DNA from: Prevotella sp. UBA2755
Lineage (GTDB): Bacteria > Bacteroidota > Bacteroidia > Bacteroidales > Bacteroidaceae
Reading direction: 5' to 3'
Assembly (NCBI GenBank): GCA_002353225.1
Contig: DEJF01000010.1
Span: 60,955-72,045, forward strand
DNA: 11,091 nucleotides
Part shown: one piece after another, positions 5,804 to 11,091 of the stretch
How the letters are laid out: the number at the start of each line of letters is the position of its first letter
Position numbering within the stretch: position 1 is the first letter of the stretch
Made by a program: the position numbers and the translations under genes
The notes under the pieces: model-generated
Database searches by the model: none
What the model saw: only the letters and a program-made list of their open reading frames with translations
Told to the model about the DNA's origin: nothing

Positions 5804-6655
5804 ATGATGTTTGGCAATATGACAGAACTCAGAAAGAGAATACTTTTAATACTATCCGTATGGCTATACCTGTGCTGCCCTACCGTACTGGCCGCATGCG
5901 GAGACAGTGACACGACACCAGAACCTGGTAAAACCAGTAAGGTCAATGAGATCATACAACGGGGCACATTGCTCGTTGGTACCACAGGCGACTACCGCCC
6001 CCTATCCTTCCGTGAACCTGACGGCACCTATTGGGGCTTTGGCATTGAAATGGCTCAGGAGATAGCCAGTTGTTTAGGAGTAGAAACACAATTCGTGAAG
6101 ACATCATGGCCGACACTGACAAACGACGTGTTGGCTGAGCCTCAGACCTTTGACTTTGCAATCGGGGGCATCACCATCACGGATGCTCGTCGCGAGACCA
6201 TGCTCATGAGCGAAGGCTACTTAGCCAATGGGAAGACCATCCTTTGCAGGGTTGCGGATGCCAGCCGTTTCCAGTCTTTGGCAGACCTTGACAAACCTGA
6301 GGTCCGTGTGATGGTGAATCCTGGAGGACTGAATGAGAAATTCGCCAACGAGAACCTCACACATGCTACCATTATCGTCCACCAACAGAACGAGGAGATA
6401 CCCACTCTTGTTGCAGAGGGAGAGGCTGACGTGATGATCACGGAGATTACTGAGGCACCTTATTATGTGCAGGCTGACAACCGCCTCGCCGCCCCATTAA
6501 TGAATGAGCCATTCACCCATGGGGAGATCGGTGTCTTGATGCGAAAAGGACAAGAGGACCTCATGCTCATTGTCAACAATACCATCCGCCGAATGAAGTC
6601 TGACGGCTCTCTACGTCGCCTTCACGAAAAGTACGGACTGGTCTATGCTTATTGA
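5804..6655 (+). CDS. Lipoprotein of solute-binding family 3, cyclohexadienyl dehydratase (PheC)-like
   Basis: A 283-residue periplasmic-facing lipoprotein. The signal peptide ends in the lipobox LAAC (C32), followed by acidic GDSD. The rest is a family 3 periplasmic binding fold, and its motifs match cyclohexadienyl dehydratase (PheC), an enzyme evolved from amino-acid-binding proteins: VGTTGDYRPLSFR (58-70), TSWPTL (100-105), GGITIT, VNPGGLNEKFA (171-181), and TEITEA (213-218), where E217 aligns with the catalytic glutamate of Pseudomonas PheC. It could therefore convert prephenate or arogenate to phenylpyruvate or phenylalanine outside the cytoplasm. The alternative is an orphan amino-acid receptor; no ABC permease or ATPase for amino acids is adjacent. 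Coordinates give the longest frame. The ATG at 5819 (MTELRKR) gives a better signal peptide and leaves a leader of about 20 nt, so it is probably the true start. It is a single gene, converging with the nuclease gene 9 nt away. Confidence 0.8.
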   Translation: MMFGNMTELRKRILLILSVWLYLCCPTVLAACGDSDTTPEPGKTSKVNEIIQRGTLLVGTTGDYRPLSFREPDGTYWGFGIEMAQEIASCLGVETQFVKTSWPTLTNDVLAEPQTFDFAIGGITITDARRETMLMSEGYLANGKTILCRVADASRFQSLADLDKPEVRVMVNPGGLNEKFANENLTHATIIVHQQNEEIPTLVAEGEADVMITEITEAPYYVQADNRLAAPLMNEPFTHGEIGVLMRKGQEDLMLIVNNTIRRMKSDGSLRRLHEKYGLVYAY

Positions 6656-6664
6656 CGCTCGTTA

Positions 6665-7444
6665 TCACCAGTCTGACAGGTTTGCCTTTGCCTCAATACT
6701 TCTCTCGACATCATCGGGAAGTGCGGAGAAGAAATCATGACCAGTCAGTCGCTCTATCTCATCAACGCTACGGACAGCCTCTCGCATGGGTTGACTGCTA
6801 CCATTATTCTCGTAGATAAAACCTATGGCGGCAGGATGCTTGCCAGTACGGAGCACCACCTTATAAAAAGCCTCAGGAACGGTGATGCGACGGTTACGCT
6901 GACGACCGATTGTCTTATGGGTATTACCACGAAGAACAGGACCACAGACGATATACACTCTGTCGTAACGCTTTGCCCAGGTACGGCATAACATCTCCAA
7001 GTCGTTCCAGTCACCACCGTTCAGTTTACTGTTCTGCGGACAGATATTCGTCATCAGGAAACTCTCCTCCTGTGCCCGCTGGTTCCATTTGTTATCACCA
7101 GAGGGACACATGTGTCCACGACTGTACCCTGACTGCATATAGTCGAAGGTGGTGACGGGATTGTCCACATTCTCATCGGGATGGAAAGCGACACCCTTAC
7201 GCTTGTAGTGTCCTGACACATGATTGCCAGTGAGATACCATGACACGGCAAGAGGGATGCGCATAGACTGGGAATACCATGCCTTATAGGCATAGCGCAG
7301 GAGGGGAACAGCCTCCTGACTGACACGAACGTCCGTCAGACTGCTTTCCTGCTCTGACGGCACACTACTGTTCTTGACTTTCTGTCCACACGATTGCAGA
7401 CAAAGCAGCGTCACAGCCGCTAATAGAAGGGATAATCTTTTCAT
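6665..7444 (-). CDS. Lipoprotein DNA/RNA non-specific endonuclease
   Basis: A 259-residue exported nuclease of the betabetaalpha-metal NucA/Serratia family, which cuts DNA and RNA without sequence preference using one Mg ion. The N-terminus is a type II signal peptide with lipobox LQSC (C19), so the enzyme should be membrane-anchored outside the cytoplasm. The active-site motif is SRGHMCPSGD (108-117), with H111 as general base; serine replaces the aspartate of the classical DRGH, a common variant. NICPQNSKLNGGDWNDLE (133-150) supplies the metal ligand N142 and E150. Nutrient scavenging from extracellular nucleic acid is a plausible role. No immunity-type gene is adjacent, which argues against a toxin. 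It is the last gene of the fetA-fetB operon, starting 3 nt after the permease stop; the functional link to that transporter is unclear. Confidence 0.88.
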   Translation of the reverse strand: MKRLSLLLAAVTLLCLQSCGQKVKNSSVPSEQESSLTDVRVSQEAVPLLRYAYKAWYSQSMRIPLAVSWYLTGNHVSGHYKRKGVAFHPDENVDNPVTTFDYMQSGYSRGHMCPSGDNKWNQRAQEESFLMTNICPQNSKLNGGDWNDLEMLCRTWAKRYDRVYIVCGPVLRGNTHKTIGRQRNRRITVPEAFYKVVLRTGKHPAAIGFIYENNGSSQPMREAVRSVDEIERLTGHDFFSALPDDVERSIEAKANLSDW

Positions 7445-7447
7445 TCT

Positions 7448-8167
7448 TCAACTCATTCGGGTATAAATATAAATGGAGAGCACCAGAACCAGCATGGTAC
7501 TGCTTAGTGCCGCTGCCGTCATCAGGGCAAGGAAGGCAATCGCTTGCAGGGGCTGGATACCGCCTAACAGCAGTCCACTCAACAGGGAGGGGACGAAGAC
7601 GAGTCCCACCAATAGCAACTGCGACAGGACTGGAGCAAAGGCACGGGTAATCGCCTTGGTCAGGAAAGGACGTAACGCCTCCAACTGGTTAGCGCCATTA
7701 CCACGCAGATACTCATACAACTCCTTATGGGTACGACGCTCTAAGACATAGGTGGTGATACCACGGCGACAGACAAAGAGCGCCTCGGCTTGCAGCATCG
7801 TCATCACCGGGATAAAGGCATAGGCGCTGAACAGATGACTGACATCCATCAGCAACAGCACCAAGACACCCATCACAAAGGTGACGACCGTCATACTCAC
7901 ATAGATGGGGATAGACTGCCAGCGCTTACGACAATAGACGGCGGTGGCAACGCCACTGGAGAGCAATACCCACAGGATGTTCAGCCATGCCTTGTCCCAC
8001 TGGAAGATATAGTAGAAACATAACGCCATGACGGCAAGCACCACGGTCAGTCGCCCCATGACGGATGCCGACATCCGCAGGAAACGGCGGTCTAAGCGGA
8101 ATAATATCAGGGCAGGCACCACCAACAGCAGGATGCCGATAATCAGTCGCACGATAGTGATATTCAT
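7448..8167 (-). CDS. fetB: ABC transporter permease, FetB (UPF0014) family
   Basis: A 239-residue integral membrane protein with about seven hydrophobic segments (about 4-24, 36-56, 61-79, 86-107, 113-132, 178-203, 207-235). The region from 141 on (LERRTHKELYEYLRGNGANQ, then LRPFLTKAI and VGLVFVPSLLSGLLLGG) follows the FetB pattern: a cytoplasmic coupling helix and a VGLVxxPGxxxGxxLxG membrane motif. E. coli FetAB has been linked to iron export and resistance to peroxide stress; the same role here is an inference from family only. The usual GNAMN-type motif after the fifth segment is not preserved (PVMTMLQAEAL). Its start overlaps the end of the FetA-like gene by 4 bp (ATGA), which indicates translational coupling. 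Confidence 0.8.
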   Translation of the reverse strand: MNITIVRLIIGILLLVVPALILFRLDRRFLRMSASVMGRLTVVLAVMALCFYYIFQWDKAWLNILWVLLSSGVATAVYCRKRWQSIPIYVSMTVVTFVMGVLVLLLMDVSHLFSAYAFIPVMTMLQAEALFVCRRGITTYVLERRTHKELYEYLRGNGANQLEALRPFLTKAITRAFAPVLSQLLLVGLVFVPSLLSGLLLGGIQPLQAIAFLALMTAAALSSTMLVLVLSIYIYTRMS

Positions 8168-8724
8168 AATTGTATCTGGTTTTGTAGGATTCTGGAATTA
8201 ACGGCAAGTACGGTAGCACCCTTATGCGCCGCCTCTTGCAACAGGGCATCTACGGTCTGCATCGCCTCCGCACTGATAGGCTGTGCCGGCTCGTCGACAA
8301 TCAGTAACTGCTTGCCCAACTGTACGGCATTCTGGAGCAGCAACAGGTAACGCTCGTCGGCTGACAACTCGCTCCACCGCCGCCCGTCAGTCGGTACCCT
8401 GTAGGATGCCTCTCCCTTGTTGACTTTCAGTCCAAACAGCATCTCCGAGAGGTCGGCAATACTGTCATAGTCCTCTATCACCGTCAGGGATTGCGGCACA
8501 TAGGCTATCTGCCTGCGGAAATAGGGAGCCGACAGGGGTGTCAGCAACTCACCATCAATACTGATATGCCCTTGACTGATGGGTATCAAGCCCAGGACGG
8601 CACGTAACACGGTGGTCTTCCCTGCCCCATGCGAGCCTGTCAGACAGACCAACTGACCATCGCCAACCGTCAGGGATAGTGAGTGGATCATGGGCTCTAT
8701 CGTTACATTATGCAGTTCTAACAT
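8164..8724 (-). CDS. fetA: ABC transporter ATP-binding protein, FetA-like, degenerate motifs
   Basis: The ATPase partner of the FetB-like permease, about 186 residues and so shorter than usual. In numbering from the ATG at 8724: Walker A is GSHGAGKT (30-37), the Q-loop is YVPQ (Q78), and Walker B is LLIVDEP with D144/E145. The signature that normally reads LSGGQ is LSADE (120-124), and the H-loop histidine is replaced in VLAVNSR (175-181). These losses could weaken ATP hydrolysis or mean the pair has an unusual cycle. I chose the ATG at 8724 over an upstream TTG at 8742, because that TTG lies inside the -7 promoter element TAATTTTG. First gene of the fetA-fetB-nuclease operon. Confidence 0.8.
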   Translation of the reverse strand: MLELHNVTIEPMIHSLSLTVGDGQLVCLTGSHGAGKTTVLRAVLGLIPISQGHISIDGELLTPLSAPYFRRQIAYVPQSLTVIEDYDSIADLSEMLFGLKVNKGEASYRVPTDGRRWSELSADERYLLLLQNAVQLGKQLLIVDEPAQPISAEAMQTVDALLQEAAHKGATVLAVNSRILQNQIQL

Positions 8725-8739
8725 CGTCGTATTTTGGTG

Positions 8740-8747
8740 CAAAATTA
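8740..8747 (-). promoter_or_regulatory. -7 element of the fetA-fetB-nuclease operon
   Basis: On the minus strand TAATTTTG (8747-8740) matches TAnnTTTG. The transcript would start near 8733, leaving only about 10 nt before the ATG at 8724. The expected -33 position falls inside the TATGAAC repeat, where no TTTG is present. Confidence 0.5.
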
Positions 8748-8756
8748 CAAAATAAT

Positions 8757-8784
8757 TATGAACTATGAACTATGAACTATGAAC
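8757..8784. repeat. (TATGAAC)4 tandem repeat between divergent promoters
   Basis: Four perfect, contiguous copies of TATGAAC fill the space between the -7 boxes of the fetA operon (8740-8747) and the aguA operon (8794-8801). They cover the place where the -33 boxes of both promoters should lie. Such perfect short repeats can change copy number by slippage, which would alter the distance between the two promoters. Confidence 0.85.
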
Positions 8785-8793
8785 TTTTTTTAC

Positions 8794-8801
8794 TACCTTT
8801 G
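8794..8801 (+). promoter_or_regulatory. -7 element of the aguA-aguB operon
   Basis: TACCTTTG matches TAnnTTTG and ends 5 nt before the ATG at 8807. The transcript would start at or next to that codon, so either the message is leaderless or translation begins at the in-frame ATG at 8828. There is no TTTG at the proper distance; that place is occupied by the TATGAAC repeat. Confidence 0.6.
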
Positions 8802-8806
8802 CACCC

Positions 8807-9787
8807 ATGAAGACAAGAAATAGGCGGATGCCTGCCGAATGGGAGAGACAAAGTGCCGTGCAGTTGACACTGCCTAACGAGCATACCGACTGGGCTCCCA
8901 TCCTGCCAGAGATAACGGCTGTCTATGAGGAGATGAAGCGTGAGATCAGCAAGCGCGAGCCACTGATCATCGTGGACGACATCCCCCATAACGACACATG
9001 GGCTCGTGACCACGGCTTTATCACTGTGGAGGAGACCTCAGCCCTCAGCCACCAGCCCTCAGACCCCAGACCCCAGACCTCAGCCCTCATTTTGCTCGAT
9101 TTCAAGTTCAACGGCTGGGGCGAGAAGTTCCCTGCAGAACTGGACAACACCCTCAACCGCCGTCTTTATGAGAAGGGACTTGTAAAGGGTACTTACGAGT
9201 CACATCTGGACTTTGTGTTAGAGGGTGGCAGTATCGAGAGCGACGGCAAGGGTACGATATTCACCACGACATGCTGCCTGATGGCTCCCCATCGTAACCA
9301 GCCACTGACCCAACAGGAGATAGAAGAGCGGTTGAAGGAGTATTTAGGTGCGGAGCGCATCGTTTGGCTGAATCATGGCAGCCTCATCGGTGACGATACC
9401 GACGGACATATCGACACACTGGTACGCATTGCCCCCGACGATACAATTATCTATACAGGAGGCGACAAGGACCACCCCGACCTAATGGAAATGGAAAAAG
9501 AACTGTCGTGCTTACGAACATGTCATGACCGTCCCTACCGCCTGTTAAAACTCCCCCTCCCCCGTCCCATCTATGATGGCGAAGACAGACTGCCCGCCAC
9601 CTATGCCAACTACCTCGTCATCAACGGTGCCGTTCTCGTGCCGACCTATGCACAGCCCGACCTCGACGCAGAGGCGATGCGCATCATTGGAGAGGCATTC
9701 CCAGACAGGGAGATCGTGGGCATCGACTGCCGTGCCGTCATCAAACAACACGGCTCATTACATTGTTGTACTATGCAATATTATTAG
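8807..9787 (+). CDS. aguA: Agmatine deiminase
   Basis: A cytoplasmic enzyme of the peptidyl-arginine-deiminase-like family that hydrolyses agmatine to N-carbamoylputrescine and ammonia, the second step of the arginine-decarboxylase route to putrescine. The 326 residues show the family hallmarks: RMPAEWE (7-13), NDTWARDHG (62-70), FKFNGWGEKF (99-108), LEGGSIE (138-144), DTDGHIDTLVR (197-207, H201) and GSLHCCTMQ (316-324), with C320 the expected nucleophile. Residues 77-94 are unusual: an in-frame heptamer-repeat tract gives TSAL, ten residues, then TSAL again, inserting 14 residues just before the conserved LLDFKFNGWG. Removing one repeat span restores the normal family spacing. The start is either M1 or M8 (8828); the promoter is so close that M8 is possible. 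aguB follows 4 nt after the stop. Confidence 0.92.
   Translation: MKTRNRRMPAEWERQSAVQLTLPNEHTDWAPILPEITAVYEEMKREISKREPLIIVDDIPHNDTWARDHGFITVEETSALSHQPSDPRPQTSALILLDFKFNGWGEKFPAELDNTLNRRLYEKGLVKGTYESHLDFVLEGGSIESDGKGTIFTTTCCLMAPHRNQPLTQQEIEERLKEYLGAERIVWLNHGSLIGDDTDGHIDTLVRIAPDDTIIYTGGDKDHPDLMEMEKELSCLRTCHDRPYRLLKLPLPRPIYDGEDRLPATYANYLVINGAVLVPTYAQPDLDAEAMRIIGEAFPDREIVGIDCRAVIKQHGSLHCCTMQYY
9033..9088. repeat. Heptamer repeat inside aguA, eight units
   Basis: Eight contiguous 7-bp units of the form AGMCCYC or close variants run from 9033 to 9088: AGACCTC, AGCCCTC, AGCCACC, AGCCCTC, AGACCCC, AGACCCC, AGACCTC, AGCCCTC. The first two and last two units are identical and with the following A form a 15-bp direct repeat (9033-9047 and 9075-9089), 42 bp apart. 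As 42 is a multiple of three, loss of that span keeps the frame, but loss or gain of one or two units would not. Confidence 0.85.
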
Positions 9788-9791
9788 AAAT

Positions 9792-10646
9792 ATGAGAATA
9801 GGTATCATACAGCAACACAACACAGCGGATATCGCTGACAACAAGGCTCGCCTTGCCGAGAAGATCGCTGCCCTCGCTCAGCGAGGAGCAGAACTCATCG
9901 TTTTGCAGGAACTGCATAACGGGCTTTATTTCTGTCAGGTGGAGGATGTCAACTATTTCGACCTTGCCGAACCGATTCCTGGTCCGTCAACAGACTTCTT
10001 CGGCGCACTCGCCAAGGAATATGGCGTGGTGATTGTCACCTCCCTCTTTGAGCGCAGAGCACCCGGACTGTATCATAATACGGCAGTCGTTTTGGAGAAA
10101 GACGGCACCATTGCCGGCAAGTATCGTAAGATGCATATCCCCGACGATCCCGGATATTATGAGAAATTCTATTTCACACCAGGCGACATGGGTTTCCATC
10201 CCATCGACACCTCATTAGGTAAGTTGGGTGTCCTCGTATGCTGGGACCAGTGGTATCCCGAGGCTGCCCGTCTGATGGCACTACAGGGTGCCGACCTGCT
10301 GATCTACCCCACCGCTATCGGTTATGACCCCAACGACACGAAAGAGGAACAGGAACGCCAGCGTATGGCATGGCAGACCGTCCAACGTGGACATGCCGTA
10401 GCAAACGGACTCCCTGTCGTCACCGTCAATCGTGTAGGAGATGAGGATAATGTTCCTTTCTGGGGTACTTCCTTCGTGGCTGGTCCACAGGGAGAACTGC
10501 TCTACGAGGCTTCAATAGACCAAGAGGTAGCAACCGTCGTGGAGGTCGATATGCAACGCTCTGAACAGGTACGCCGCTGGTGGCCCTTCCTGCGTGACAG
10601 GAGAATCGACGAATATGGGGACATCACCCAACGATTTATCGATTAA
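9792..10646 (+). CDS. aguB: N-carbamoylputrescine amidase
   Basis: A cytoplasmic nitrilase-superfamily enzyme that hydrolyses N-carbamoylputrescine to putrescine, CO2 and ammonia, completing the pathway begun by AguA. The 284 residues carry the nitrilase triad: E40 in VLQELHNG, K113 in GKYRKMHIPDDP and C150 in GVLVCWDQWYPE. The motif YYEKFYFTPGD (122-132) and the ending WWPFLRDRRID are typical of the AguB branch. The reading frame stays open upstream to 9573, but that part overlaps aguA in another frame; the ATG at 9792 gives the family N-terminus MRIGIIQQ and lies 4 nt behind the aguA stop, so the two are surely cotranscribed. Arginine decarboxylase is not in the window. Confidence 0.94.
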   Translation: MRIGIIQQHNTADIADNKARLAEKIAALAQRGAELIVLQELHNGLYFCQVEDVNYFDLAEPIPGPSTDFFGALAKEYGVVIVTSLFERRAPGLYHNTAVVLEKDGTIAGKYRKMHIPDDPGYYEKFYFTPGDMGFHPIDTSLGKLGVLVCWDQWYPEAARLMALQGADLLIYPTAIGYDPNDTKEEQERQRMAWQTVQRGHAVANGLPVVTVNRVGDEDNVPFWGTSFVAGPQGELLYEASIDQEVATVVEVDMQRSEQVRRWWPFLRDRRIDEYGDITQRFID

Positions 10647-10687
10647 TCCCGAGTTATGTTCGTAGGCAATAGGCTCTGAAACAAAAT

Positions 10688-11083
10688 ATGGACTTTATCA
10701 GAGAAGATATTATGGAGAAAAGAACAACACCAGAGTTTATCACATCGTTGGAGCCGAATGAGATCTTTGTGTTCGGCAGCAATCTGAGAGGTATGCACGG
10801 AGGCGGTGCGGCTTACATCGCCTACCGCAAGTTTGGTGCCATCATGGGACAGGGCGTTGGCTTGCAAGGTCAGAGTTATGCCATCCCCACGATGCAAGGC
10901 GGCGTAGACACCATCCGTCCGTATGTGGACGAGTTCATCGAGTTTGCCAAGCAGCATCCCGATCTGACATTCCTCGTAACCCGCATTGGCTGTGGCATAG
11001 CCGGCTTCACGGACGAAGAAATCTCCCCACTGTTTGAGCAGGCACATGAAGTAGAAAATATCGTCCTACCTCCGAATTGGTAA
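10688..11083 (+). CDS. Small macro-domain-like protein (A1S_2505-type), unknown function
   Basis: A 131-residue soluble protein with no signal peptide. It has glycine-rich motifs in the order expected of a macro-domain-like nucleotide-binding fold: FVFGSNLRG (27-35), HGGGAA (37-42), GQGVGLQG (54-61), SYAIPT (63-68), and LVTRIGCGIAGF (96-107). I recall proteins of this type from phages and many Bacteroidetes, annotated as A1S_2505-like; their biochemical role is not known to me, and ADP-ribose or nucleotide binding is only an inference. The gene begins 41 nt after aguB with no terminator or TAnnTTTG box seen between, so it may be read through from the agu operon. M9 (10712, MEKRTTPEF) is an equally likely start, since the conserved part begins at about residue 15. 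The stop codon lies inside the window. Confidence 0.7.
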   Translation: MDFIREDIMEKRTTPEFITSLEPNEIFVFGSNLRGMHGGGAAYIAYRKFGAIMGQGVGLQGQSYAIPTMQGGVDTIRPYVDEFIEFAKQHPDLTFLVTRIGCGIAGFTDEEISPLFEQAHEVENIVLPPNW

Positions 11084-11091
11084 AACCAGCA

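Noticed and set aside
6636..6673. 7-bp inverted repeat (GACTGGT/ACCAGTC) spanning both stop codons of the convergent PheC-like and nuclease genes
   Set aside because: The loop is 24 nt and no T-run follows on either strand; too weak to call a terminator.
6665..7444. Endonuclease as a toxin of an interbacterial system
   Set aside because: It has a lipoprotein signal, no delivery or repeat domain, and no immunity-type neighbour; a membrane-anchored scavenging nuclease fits better.
9573..9791. Upstream extension of the aguB frame
   Set aside because: It overlaps aguA in another frame, and the ATG at 9792 gives the exact nitrilase-family N-terminus.

Overview
The window looks like a chromosomal segment of a Bacteroidales bacterium, most probably of the Prevotella/Segatella group. 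The evidence is the Bacteroidetes-type promoters (TAnnTTTG, in two cases with a TTG/TTTG element 19-20 nt upstream), A-rich leaders with weak Shine-Dalgarno sites, several lipoproteins with acidic residues just after the lipobox cysteine, and an acid phosphatase carrying a C-terminal tail often seen on secreted Prevotella proteins. The species cannot be fixed from the sequence. I see no tRNA, rRNA, CRISPR array, insertion sequence or phage module.

Layout. Positions 1-512 have no convincing protein gene. They hold a small heptamer repeat, a 14-bp direct repeat, a good promoter (212-242) and a GC-rich segment that can fold, which is a candidate small RNA. A small four-CxxC zinc-ribbon protein follows (513-806). 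A strong bidirectional hairpin (811-866) separates it from a long minus-strand operon read from 5645 down to 872: cytidylate-kinase-like protein, tiny lipoprotein, PreA-like flavin/iron-sulfur oxidoreductase with an N-terminal cysteine domain, class A acid phosphatase, and an EptA/MCR-family phosphoethanolamine transferase. The last two could act in turn on envelope lipid phosphates. The operon has a textbook promoter at 5681-5711.

Divergent from it is a lipoprotein of the solute-binding fold that closely resembles cyclohexadienyl dehydratase (PheC), 5804-6655. It converges with a second minus-strand operon read from 8724 down to 6665: a FetA-like ATPase with degenerate motifs, a FetB-like permease, and a lipoprotein DNA/RNA non-specific endonuclease. 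A short divergent promoter region filled by a (TATGAAC)4 tandem repeat separates this from aguA-aguB (8807-10646). These two enzymes take agmatine through N-carbamoylputrescine to putrescine. A small macro-domain-like protein (10688-11083) closes the window.

The most unusual signal is the presence of three tracts with a 7-bp period. They lie in the first intergenic region, at the expected -33 sites between the fetA and aguA promoters, and inside the aguA reading frame. The aguA tract has eight units and adds 14 residues flanked by TSAL at a conserved-core position. Gain or loss of one or two units would shift the frame, so aguA is a candidate for length variation or phase variation. Other points of interest are the degenerate FetA ATPase, the PreA fusion with an incomplete second iron-sulfur motif, and the possible structured RNA at about 249-400.
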